Shown one piece after another: positions 12,049 through 22,800 of a stretch of DNA of 64,000 bases. The stretch is taken from NCBI RefSeq assembly GCF_024868665.1, contig NC_079902.1, forward strand, positions 11,042,266 to 11,106,265. Reading direction: 5' to 3'. The translations under genes were made by a program, and so were the position numbers. The notes beneath the pieces were generated by a model, which saw only the letters and a list, made by a program, of their open reading frames with translations, searched no databases and was not told where the DNA came from. Numbering within the stretch: position 1 is the first letter of the stretch; every line of letters starts with the position of its first letter. The stretch is from Triplophysa rosa. Its lineage: Eukaryota; Chordata; Actinopteri; Cypriniformes; Nemacheilidae.

Positions 12049-13330
12049 CAGTAGCCTTCAGCTTCCAGGAAGCACCGTCGTGGACTTTTAATTGGACAGA
12101 GCACTTCCTGCAGTCTGAACCATATCAATGGCTGGAAGCCTGTTCAAATGGAATGAACTCTTTAACTCGTGTACAGATGAATGACATAAAGACTATATTG
12201 CACAGAAGCACTTACCAATGAGGCCACCTTTGTATTTTAGCCTTTCATGTCTGACTTTGGCGTAAAAAAAGGAATCTCAGGGCTTGCAGGTTTCTCGTGT
12301 TTTTTTTAAACCTCAGAGTATTTGTCTCCAGGATTTATGTTTATTTCCGGTGTTTTGCATTTGTTTGTGACTGGCTGTCTGAATCTTTGAGGGTCTTTGA
12401 CAAGTTACAATACTTTACCACCAGACGCCTTTAAGTGTGCCTGTATTTTTCTTGGCCTGGATGCAAATATCCAAGTGTCAGCAAGCCGGTGGTAGTTTCC
12501 CAGATGCATGTAGTGTTTGGCATCCCTCAAGATTTTTTATTTATTATTGTGGACCTCAGATTCCAGATGAAAACATCATGAACTTTCTGAAGGAGCACTT
12601 CATAGATCAACTTATGCTGTGAACTTCATGCAGGTGCCTGTTGCAAAACTATGCTGGTCAGCTTTGCCCATTTCAAGACTTTCTCAACATCTGCTACATG
12701 TTTCGTCCTATCATCTGTGTATGTGCTTCATAGCAGAGCATCTGTAAAATGATCGAGACGAATGAATTCTAAATAATGGATTGAAAAACCTGAATGTCTG
12801 TATTAGCAATTAATGCAGGATGATTTTTTTGTCCCATCTATGCAGGATGATTTTTTGTCCCATCTAAGCAATCAGAGATGCAGTCTAATAATAATAACAA
12901 TACTATGATGTTAGAACTAAAGAGTGCTTTGATATTGAAATGGCATGATGTCATTATGACTGAAGGCGTGTGCTGTTGAGAATCTTCGATTTTTCATAAC
13001 TACTTGAATACGGGTTTTGTATCATTTAGTATGATTGAGCTCTGGGGACAGAACTGAGTGTGCGTCGTATTGTTTGTTTTATAAGTGTGTTTATGAATAT
13101 GAGACCAAACACAATGTAAATGACCCAGCATGTTCCAGTGGCCTCGAGCACCCCCCACTGTCTGAACCCCCCACTGCAGCTTTAAATCCAAGCTAGTTAC
13201 AAAGACCTTTAAAGTCGAAAATAGTTGTTTTTCTGTTTTGAAATGTATTACTTACCTGTTTGAGTGAGTGTTGGTGTGAAACTGAAACTCCTGAAAATAT
13301 GCAATTAATAAAGTCACATGTTGAAATGCA
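12049..13330 (+). other. mtus1: mtus1 3' UTR with poly(A) signal
   Basis: Non-coding sequence after the TAA at 12046-12048. An AATAAA at 13307-13312 (in GCAATTAATAAAGTC) is the likely poly(A) signal. A 26-27 bp direct tandem duplication (unit begins TGCAGGATGATTTTTT) sits at 12814-12866. Confidence 0.6.
12814..12866 (+). repeat. Two-copy tandem repeat in mtus1 3' UTR
   Basis: The unit TGCAGGATGATTTTTT.GTCCCATCTA occurs at 12814-12840 and again at 12841-12866, differing by one T in the homopolymer. Confidence 0.8.
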
Positions 13331-13787
13331 AAAATTCACATGTTTGTACTTATACAGTGTGCAATATGTAATATTACTGTTGTTTATTCTCAGGTCTGCC
13401 CCTTTCTAAAGGTGATTTCTACTCCAACTTTAATGTAATCGAATCACTAACTGTTCATCACTGAGGCTGCTGTGAGAGGAGAAACATGCTTTGAATGTGT
13501 TGCACTGAACCAAAATAAGCACTGGGCTCTCTGCACATTCCACATACGGAGTCCATTAAAGCCGAGCACAAAGTCTTCATGCTTCTCAAGTCATATTTCA
13601 CGGTAACAGAAGGTAGTGTAGAAATGTGCACTTAGAACCTAACACCTTTCACTCAGAGTATTTAAAGTTAATGGGAATTTTGAAAGTCATTCAATCGATA
13701 AGGTATAAAATATTAAGTAGGCCTACCTGCTGTATTGCCACCCCACAAAAAGCCCAATCAAAAGACAATCAGATTCGTAAAAGAAGC

Positions 13788-13914
13788 ATTTTATTTCCAA
13801 ACCATATTGAATTTTTTTCAGAATGGTTTTCATACTGCGATGTAAATCAAGCAACAAAAAGGCTGAACTGTGTGAGTCCAGCTCATGTCAATGTATAACA
13901 CCTATGTATCTTTC
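13788..13914 (-). other. pdgfrl: pdgfrl 3' UTR and poly(A) signal
   Basis: On the minus strand AATAAA (plus-strand TTTATT, 13790-13795) lies about 120 bases past the pdgfrl stop. It faces the mtus1 poly(A) signal at 13307 across about 480 bp. Confidence 0.55.
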
Positions 13915-16594
13915 CTAGTCGTGTGATTTCACCGATGTGGCCACAGATGTCTCTCCGTTCTTATTTTTGGCAGTGCAGATGTACTTTCCAAAGTCAATAG
14001 TTTCAGCATCATCCACAATTAAAACGCTCTTGGAAATGCGCGTGGTGTGGCCCACACCTCTGTTTATCAGCCTCCAGGAGTCTTGAATGATCACTGGCCT
14101 CTGGTCCTGACAAACACACATCAACGTTTACAGCGATTTCAATCACAGGTTAGAATGAACTGAGATGGATGGGAGGTGTTAAAGTGCCGTGTGTCATTTT
14201 TTGGAGGATCTACGGACAGAAATGCAGTATAATATACTACATAACTAGGTCTTTAGGGGTGTTTAAAGGCCTTACATAATGAGCTATTTCTATCTACATA
14301 CAGCTCGGGTCCCCTTGCTTGGAATTCACCATACTTAGTCTACAGAGTGCATTTCGTACGTATGTTATCTCCTTCAGCAAAGAAGCGAAACGTGATGACA
14401 TGTTCTGTGTCAGCTGCCGTAGTAGCGGTTGGGGAGGGGTGGAGGGGAGTGAGCCTTGGTTGCGATTTACAACCTCACCCCTAGATGCCGCTAAATTTCA
14501 CTGGACCTTTAAAGAACACCCTAGAACGAGCGGTCTCAACGCCGCGAGAGCGGTTCTAAAAACTACAAAAAGTTTGGTTTCGAAACGCTCTCGCGGTTCT
14601 TTGATGTCATCCGCCTGTCAGATCTTGCGGCTCTGCATCAAGTCGAAGAAGCCTAATAACATTGAGAACGTTTGCCGCTTCACGGCGCTATGAATCGCAA
14701 CTTTGGAATCTCATTGGTTGGCGCGTGTCTTGTGACCACCAGAACCAGTGAGAGTCGTCCATTTTGAGTGTGACAAGTAATACTCTTGTTTACATCCAAA
14801 CGTGACTAAATTAGCTCAAAATATGATTAGTTTTACTTTTTAATCACAAATGTATCGTTTTGTGTCATGAGGCATGTATTAACCCTGGACATTTTAACAT
14901 CCACATAAAACAGCATCCCTGTTAAAAAAAACAGCTGGTTTGGTATGTTTTGATGCTGGTTTGTGCTGGTTTAAGCTGGTCCTTAGCTGGTTTAAACTGG
15001 TCAAACCAGCATCAAAACATACCTTAACCCAGCATATGCTGGTTTTTCAACAGGGATATTATTGTTACTGGCATATTATCATTTGTAATTTGCTTTGGAT
15101 AAAAGCATTGCTAAATGAAATGTAAAGGTAAATGCTCAACTATGACTGTCTCAATCAACCAGAATCAGAAGCTCAAATGACATTGTTATCATCTTACTTT
15201 TTCTTACAATCCTAAGAAAATAAATTGCTACTTGCCTGGCCAGGATACCTCCAGCTGAAGTTTACATTCATCTCTGGTTCACCCAGGACTGTGCATGTAA
15301 GGTTAAAGATATCTCCTCCGCTCACTGTATTTGAAGATGCCTTGATGGTCGCAAAAGGGGGGCCACTGGGCACTAAGAAAAACAAGTGAAAACACAAAAG
15401 TCAGAGGTGCGACATCATCAGCATCCACTATGATGTCCTTCAAGCACCAAAATGCATTAAGAAGTGCAAGATGAACCCCTCATTTGGGTCTTACCCTCCA
15501 CATAAAGCAGCTGGTACATGGTGGATATTTGCGGTGTGGATTTAGTGGTGCTGTTTGCTTTGCAGTAATAAGCACCCTTGTGTTCTGGACTTGGGGTCTG
15601 AATAATAAAACCCTTGGTAGGATTGTATGAGATTTGCGTCCCATCCACTGGGATTTCTTTGGGAGGAACTTCTCTATGCAGTGACACTCTGATTTTAGGG
15701 TTGGTCACCCGACAGGGTACAGTGGTGTGCTTGTCAGGATGCAGGTAGGCGATCTCAAAATGGATGGGGGATGGAACAAACAGCTCATCTTTGTCTAGAG
15801 AGAAGAGATCAAGCATTGTATATGTAGGGTTTTTTTGGTGTATTGTAGTGTAGTTTTAGATGCTGTACCTGTAAAGTATATATAGGTTTTCGAGGTGGAG
15901 TCTGCATCCCTCTCACATTCTTCTCCATCACACAGCATCACCCAGCAGCTGTACTCCCCTGTGTCAGCAGCAGAGGGCGACGTCAGGATCAATTGACTGA
16001 ATCTGTCATGCTGCTTGATGCTAAAACACAAGAGTCAAGTCTTAGATGGGGATTATTGTCTGAATAACGTAATGTAGTGAGTGAGGAAGGATACCTGAGG
16101 CGGTTATCATTGTAGGTGTCCAGATATGAAGGATACGCCCAACCAATCTTAGTTCCTTTGCATCTCAGTTCCAGTGTTTTCCCAGGGTTTAATGAAAGGG
16201 TCTCACCCAGTCGAAGAAAACGTCCTTTATCGAGAACCTGGGTGAGAATAGATTGGCCTTTGCTTACCGACTCCTTTTCCTTCACTTTTGGATTTCGACC
16301 CTTCACCCTCTTTCTTCCGGGTCGCGTGCGGTTCTCACCGGCCTCTTTATTGCGTGTGGTCTGCTGGCACAAACCTGCATAAACAGAAGAAAAGGGGGAA
16401 AAAACATCAATGATTATCAATACTCAGTGTGCTTGTCTGCTCATATTTGATGTGTTTTGGATTCATTCAAATACAAACTATGGTATGAAAATGAATAGTA
16501 TGCTCTTCTACACTATAGATTTTACATGAAGAACAGAGATTTTTTAATATTTTTTATTTCTTTGGTGGGATCTGTGACCCTTGACAACGGTGAG

Positions 16595-16647
<53 letters not shown>

Positions 16648-17335
16648 GGTTCTCTCATCTGGAAAGCAGCTTCATATACTTCAGCTCACAGCTGTACAAA
16701 CATCATCGCAATGCAGGAAAAATGTCCCCTTTCTCCACACAAAAATGCACGAAATCTGCTCATATAAAATAAATCAACGAGTCGGTTATGTTTAGTGAAT
16801 TTAAATTAATTTAACCTCATCTAACCAAATTTTATATTTAAACAAATAATTTATCGTGCATCCCTCAGACTAATGGTAAAGTCAACAAATATTAAAACAA
16901 CACAAATGGAAATATGGGAAATATGTAGTTACAACAAAAATCACAGTTCTGCATTACCGTCCTGCACTATGTTGGCAGTTGGTCAAACACATTTGCTTAA
17001 AACTCTCTGGGAAGAAATTCCAAAATTAGCACAAAATATATTTCCAGAAATAATTGCAAGCATTTACAGATAATTCTTTAGATCAAGCCACATAAACTGA
17101 GTCAAACAATTGTTATATTCCTTTAAACTCGCCCTGATTTAATTTGTTCTCTTTTTGCTCTGGATTTTTGGCTGTGTTTATAAGCACCAGTGTCTCACCA
17201 CACATCTCTCAAAGGGATTTATAGTTTGACATTCTGAAGGAAGAATAACTAGGCAGAAGAACAAAGAATGATCCGCTCACCATGTTGGACCTCCAGCCAA
17301 AGCAGTGCTAGTGCAAAGAAGATCCAAAGTCTCAT
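13915..17335 (-). CDS. pdgfrl: Platelet-derived growth factor receptor-like protein (secreted Ig protein)
   Basis: Six exons on the minus strand join in frame: 17281-17335, 16095-16374, 15869-16020, 15495-15794, 15236-15372 and 13915-14106 (1116 nt, 371 aa; human PDGFRL is about 375). The first exon gives a hydrophobic signal peptide (MRLWIFFALALLWLEV). A basic Lys/Arg-rich linker covers about residues 27-53. Immunoglobulin domains follow, with visible pairs Cys90/Cys137 (ELRCKG and GEYSCW) and Cys289/Cys352 (FNLTCTV and GKYICTA); a middle Ig-like segment has VPCRV and GAYYCKA. There is no transmembrane segment or kinase, as expected for this secreted extracellular-matrix-type protein. Intron 5 uses a GC donor (CAG|GCAAGT). 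The gene is convergent with mtus1, as in human. Confidence 0.93.
14179..14512. mobile_element. MITE, GGTCCAATG family, copy 1
   Basis: Runs from TTAAAGTGCCGTGTGTC to CACTGGACCTTTAA and shares long stretches (TCATTTTTTGGAGGA, GAGCTATTTCTATCTACATA, CTAGATGCCGCTAAATTTCA) with the copy at 43982-44339 in the same orientation. Located in pdgfrl intron 5. Confidence 0.7.
14530..14720. other. GC- and CpG-rich patch with short palindrome
   Basis: Unusually CpG-dense for this window. It contains CGCGAGAGCGGTTCT near 14551 and the approximate inverted match ACGCTCTCGCGGTTC near 14586. No coding potential was recognised. It lies inside pdgfrl intron 5, directly after a MITE, so it may be repeat-derived. 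Confidence 0.35.
14916..15056. mobile_element. Palindromic MITE with CCCTGTT/AACAGGG ends
   Basis: Starts TCCCTGTTAAAA, ends TTTTTCAACAGGGA, and is built of CTGGTTT/AAACCAG words, so it can fold into one long hairpin. Located in pdgfrl intron 5. Confidence 0.7.
15229..15240 (-). other. pdgfrl: Non-canonical GC 5' splice site of pdgfrl intron 5
   Basis: On the minus strand the exon ends GGCCAG and the intron begins GCAAGT. No GT donor would keep frame with the next exon, which starts GACCAGAGG. CAG|GCAAGT is the typical context of a functional GC donor. Confidence 0.75.
16593..16649. repeat. (GA)n microsatellite
   Basis: A nearly pure AG dinucleotide run with one GC interruption, in pdgfrl intron 1. 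Confidence 0.95.
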
Positions 17336-17438
17336 GGTGACTGAAGCGTAGCGTCCCAGCAACACTTACAGGGGTGATCTTGGTTCTCAAGAGGTCTGGA
17401 GAACAGTGTAGGAACCCTTCCTCCACTGTCTGAAAGAA

Positions 17439-17450
17439 GGGAATTTTCCC
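17439..17450. promoter_or_regulatory. Palindromic kappaB-like site upstream of pdgfrl
   Basis: GGGAATTTTCCC, a perfect 12-bp palindrome of the NF-kappaB type, lies about 104 bases upstream of the pdgfrl ATG, in the 5' UTR or proximal promoter. Function is inferred. Confidence 0.3.
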
Positions 17451-17459
17451 ATCTGCTCA

Positions 17460-18899
17460 CTCCCCCTTTAACTTCAGTCTGTACCCCAGTATTCTGGAGT
17501 CCTGTAACGCCCTCTAATGGATAAACCCTGCATCACATGTTATAGCAAATATTCCTGCACTTGACCTCAGAAATTCTCTACTGTTGCTAATTATATGGTT
17601 GTCTATGCCAATTGCCTTATGCAAAAGATTTGAAACAGATCTCCGAGGTTCCTGTTAGAATTACTTGTTAAAACTCTTATGAAACATTAGAGGAGATTAA
17701 ATTTGCTCACATCAATTCTTTCATTTTCCTTCACTCAATATTGTACCCCATATTTCACGAACAGATCCATTAGCCACAAAAGCATACTAATGCAAAAGCC
17801 TATTTATTTATTTAAGTGTGGAAGACTTGGTTAAAAATGGGAAGAAATCTTTTATTATCTTGCATGAAACCACATTGCAATATAATGACAATGGCATAAT
17901 CAACATGTCCATTACATAAACAATTAAAATGCATCTGAAACACAATTGATGTACATTATGAATGTTTGCACAGAAAACATGACTGACAGTTACTTTTCAA
18001 GCATCTTTAGACAAGAACTTCAGCAAGTAAATAAAGTGAATAAGGGTTATAGTACTACATTTAAAACATGACAAATTATGTCACCTTTGGTTGTTAGACA
18101 ACAGATTGACCTGTGAGTACTAAACATTGTAGGATCCCTATCAAACATTCAACGCAAGTACAGAAACACAAACAACGTGAAGAGTTACAGAGTGAAAATA
18201 AAAACGTGGTGTTATCAGAATACAAGAAAACTCCTGTTATAGGAGCAGCTTAGCATCTCTGGCAATAAGATGTAAAATAAGAATTAATACTAAATCTTAG
18301 AAGTAAACACTTAAGATGGTAAAAAAAAGAAGCTACTGTATGTTGTTAATACATACAGTATCAGCAATACATAACTTTTCCACCTTTATTGAATTATGCA
18401 AGTTTAATGCACAATTTTGTCCCACAACTACAATTTCTATTAGTTTATTGTATTGTAACAATCTAGGCTAAGTAAACTTTAGGTACTGACTGTGGAATCA
18501 TAATACTTTTAAGTATTGGCAAATAAAAATGTGTGTTCCCTTTTTACTTCCGAACACATTTAAATGCATATAACTCATACTCAGAGGTATGTCTAAAAGG
18601 GGTGTAAATAAAATTTGCTCTAACAATGACCTGATTTCAATTTCAGTTCTAATGCATAATCAATAATTCTGTAAGACTTGGATTTGTTTTAGTGTTGTCA
18701 GATCATTGAATAATACATGATACATTTTCACACCCCTGTCTCACTATACGTGATAATCACAGCACATATGAGATCATCCACACTGAGAGATGTTATAAAA
18801 CATTGTTCATGATGGCAGTGACTGTAAAGGCAGAGCTGTACACAGAGCTCACGTCTGTCAGCTGGTTGGTGAATACTGTGAATAACAGTTTGTTTCTGT
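17460..18899. other. Intergenic DNA / 3' UTR of slc7a2
   Basis: No coding exon between the pdgfrl 5' end and the slc7a2 stop. Part is probably slc7a2 3' UTR (minus strand). Candidate minus-strand AATAAA signals occur, for example, near 18386 and 17803, but none can be chosen from sequence alone. Otherwise AT-rich with no recognised element. Confidence 0.5.
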
Positions 18900-19409
18900 C
18901 TAACATGGACTGGTCTTCTCTGTGCGAGTCACATACTCCTCAGAGCCTTCGCCTGCTGTCAGCTTCTTTTTCTCTGTCACAGCACCGCAGTTCTGTAGAT
19001 GCCTCTTGCGTTCAGTGCTATGCCACATCCCGTAACCAAAATAGATGATGAAACCTGTGGATTTGTGTCAAAGTTGAGAATGATTGTCTTCAGTGTGATC
19101 TGTATATTTTTGGGGGCAAGTTCACTCAAAAATAACAAATCTGTCATCATTTATTTACCCTCGTGTCATTTAAAGACTCTGTGGAACACAAAAGAAGAAA
19201 TTTTGAGAAATGTTTCTGTGGTTTTGTGTCAACCATACAATGGAAGTCAATGAGGCCAATTTGGTTACCAATGTTCTTCAAAAGAAAGTCAAACAGCTCT
19301 GGAATGAAATAAGAGTGAGTACATTTTCGTTTTGGGGGGAACTATCCGTTTAAATTTCCTCAAATTAACATTTTTTTATAACAAATAAAAAAATTAATAA
19401 AAAATTTAA

Positions 19410-19444
<35 letters not shown>

Positions 19445-19753
19445 CATGTTTGTATATCCCAGTGGGGACCTAAACCTGAATGCACACCAACTCAATGGGG
19501 ACTCGTGTCACCGTGGGGACCAAAATTGAGGTCCCCATGGGCAAAACAGCTTATAAATTGTACAGAACAATATTTTTTAAAAATCTAAAAATGCAAAAAG
19601 TTTTCTATGATCTTTAGGTTTAGGGGTAGGGTTAGGGATAGGGGATAGAATATACAGTTTGTACAGTATACAACTCATTACGCCTATGGACTGTCCCCAC
19701 AGAGATAATAAACCAGACATGTGTGTGTGTGTGCGTGTGTGTGTGCGTGCGTG

Positions 19754-19826
<73 letters not shown>

Positions 19827-22800
19827 ACTCGCAGTTAGCACTTACCTATTGCCATCCAGATGGAGAAGCGGATCCATGTGTCCCCGCTGAGCTGAACCAT
19901 GAGATACACGTTGACAAATATACTCAAGATGGGCAAAAAGGGCAACAGAGGAACCTGGAGCGAAAAATACACTTTGCTTCAAACATCTGCTTTACTGCAC
20001 TAATGAATTAAGCCAGACTAAAGGAGACAAACACAATCAATAGAGGCTCTTTCGGTCGTATCACTCGGTTTGTCATGGCAGATAAGGAAAACACACGATT
20101 GACCCTTCAGAGCACGAGTGCTTTGCAAACAGAGTGGTTTTATACAGGCTATTACCCTAAAACCCAGCGCTGTATTGGGCAAGACAAATCAAACTAAACA
20201 CTGCCGCCACAGTTGAACATAATGGCACACGTATTAAAGTGCACCATGAACTTTGTTGTAATCACTTTTTCTATAAACATACTGTACGTACCATAAAGGA
20301 AACTTTCTTTTTCGTCTGAGGTTGTCTGTAAACCAAAAGGAAGCACAAAAGGAAGATGAACAATGATGCCGCCAGCAACCCGAGGGCCCAGGGCTCCATG
20401 GCAACAATGGCGTGTCCATAGTATGTGTTGAGTGTGCTTACAACACACACAGCAAGCGCTGCATAGAAAAGTTGAGCATACATCAGGATGACAAGGGATT
20501 TTGAGCTGATTCAAATTTGTCTGCTGACAAAATAAAGGTCCTCACAAAAAGCGATCTGCGTTAATACTAACCTATAATGATAACGGCTACATTGACCGCT
20601 GATGAGGTCTGTCCGGTGGGCAGCAGTGGAGGGTTGAGCAGAGAGCGCAGGGTTATTCCTCCATCCTTCAACATGTTGAGGTGGGACTCTGATTCAGTCA
20701 GTTCAGATTCACCAACTTCTTCCTTTCCTTCCTTGTTTTTGGACTTCTCAAACACAGTATCCGGCTGATATCTGACATGTAAGGGTACATTTTGCATTTT
20801 GTAGAATATAAGTAAAAGTCCATGAACAAAGAAGATGATTAAAATGCAAATATACCCTTGAAATGTAACCATAGTTTTTAAATTTGATAAAGTTTAAATT
20901 AGGGCTGTCAAACAATTAATCGCGATTAATCGCATCCAGAAAAAAAGTTTGTGTTTACATAATAATAATATCTGTGTACTGTGCATATTTAGGAAATATT
21001 TAAATGTATTAAATATTATATCTATGTATTAATATTATATGTCTGAATAAACATTTATTAATTGTTATATTTTTCTCAAATATATGCATTCATGTGTATG
21101 TGTTCATAAATACAAAATTCATATGCACAGTACACCGACATATATTACATACACACAAACTTTTATTCTGGATGCGATTAATCACGATTAATCATTTGAC
21201 AGCCCTAGTTTAAATAAAATCTTACAAATTTACAGTGTGAAATGACCACTAGATGGCTGAGGTACACACAACCTTCCTAAAGTGCATTCAATAAAACAAT
21301 CATTCAAAACTTACTGTATATTATTCACCTATATCCTCTGTAATTGCTAACAATCTTCTGATTTTAGAAAATAATAAATAAACCAAAGGAAAAACTGATT
21401 ATATTAAATTATAAAGAAATGAAGAGCTCATTTGCAAAAAAAGATAACTGCTTTTTTATTTTCAGAAATCGTGTTTTTTATTGTGTTATAATGCTTTTAT
21501 TGTGTAAGTGAGTCGTTTTCTTTTGAGTTATTACTTAATCAAAATCCAAATGCAGTTTGATTGATATTACTTGGAATGCACAATAAAAAAAACATTTATT
21601 TTAAATGATTATTAAAAACTATGATCTGTTTTTGCAAATTAACTCTTCAAATAAAGGAATAAACACAATGTACAACTGCGATAGCCACAAACTATAATAA
21701 TATTTAAAATTCAACTGTCATTTTAATGTTTAATCGCATATTTCATTTATATATGGTAAATAATATTAGAAACATTAACACTCAATATCAGAAAAAGAAA
21801 GCCATGCTTACTAACCTGAGGATAAGAACACATGCAGCTACTAAAGAGTATGCCAGCAAAGTTCCAATAGACATCATGTCCACCAGTGCTTTCAAGTCAA
21901 ACAGGAAAGCCATGATAGCTGTTAAAAAGAAACAAATGTTGATCATATAAAGAAAAATGTCATTTCAAACATTCATACTTACAACCACAACAATGAAATT
22001 AGAAACATTTGAAGGGCGCTTGATGACCAAATGATGCACTGACATGAGCTGTGCAGTATAGATTATGAGTAGTATATTTAATGAGATCAAAGGCTTTGAT
22101 TTAAACATTTGAGAGTTGATTTTGGATTTTTAGGCACTTTTTCAAATGAATGTATTACACAGTCTGAATAAAGAGCCCTTCAGACAGTGAACTATTTGCT
22201 TAAAATTCAAATGACAAGCCAACACAAATCACACATCATAGACTTCAGAAAGAAGCTGTCTGCATGAATTACATGTTTTCCATACAGTGTTCCCAAGAGT
22301 ATTTCAACACATTTATAATGCATGAATGTGATGCTTTCTATAGGTAACAAATTAAAGCTGAACAGCATCTACAAACATGTTATTAATATCAAATTTAATC
22401 TTATCCATTTACATTTTATAAATGTAATTTTTGTATTGAATGCGGTATTCAAATACCTTTTGGGTTACTGTTCTCCAACAGGACATGCACTGCTTATTAT
22501 TTCATATATTTGTTTACATTTTAAAAGGTTTGATTAATAAACTTTGACTAAAAATGAAAACAAAGCCAGTCTAAAATACAAGTGTAATGTATCAGAGACT
22601 GCTGATATAGATCGACCGATTACCATCACATTATAAATAATCTATACATTACTGGATGACTTTAATTTCAGCACATAATTGAATAACATTTGTGTCTTCT
22701 AAAGAAATGAGCTCCAGATGTGGCCCATGGCTTCATAGACAGGTGCCCAAACTTCCCTCACAGCACAGAGGCATTGTACACTAATAAACATACACTGCTT

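Noticed and set aside
14319..14693. 124-codon open frame on the plus strand
   Set aside because: Runs across a MITE and the CpG-rich patch within pdgfrl intron 5; no homology recognised.
16526..16795. Arg-Glu repeat open frames
   Set aside because: Simply the (GA)n microsatellite read in frame.
19615..19650. TTAGGG-like interstitial telomere repeat
   Set aside because: Only a few imperfect units inside a dispersed repeat; not an array.
19632..20011. His-Thr and Cys-Val repeat open frames
   Set aside because: Translations of the (TG)n/(CA)n microsatellite.
20484..20514. Alternative acceptor for slc7a2 exon 9 at TGAATCAG
   Set aside because: It enters in the wrong phase and reads into a stop; the acceptor at TTTTCTATGCAG (exon from 20458) keeps frame and matches the transporter.
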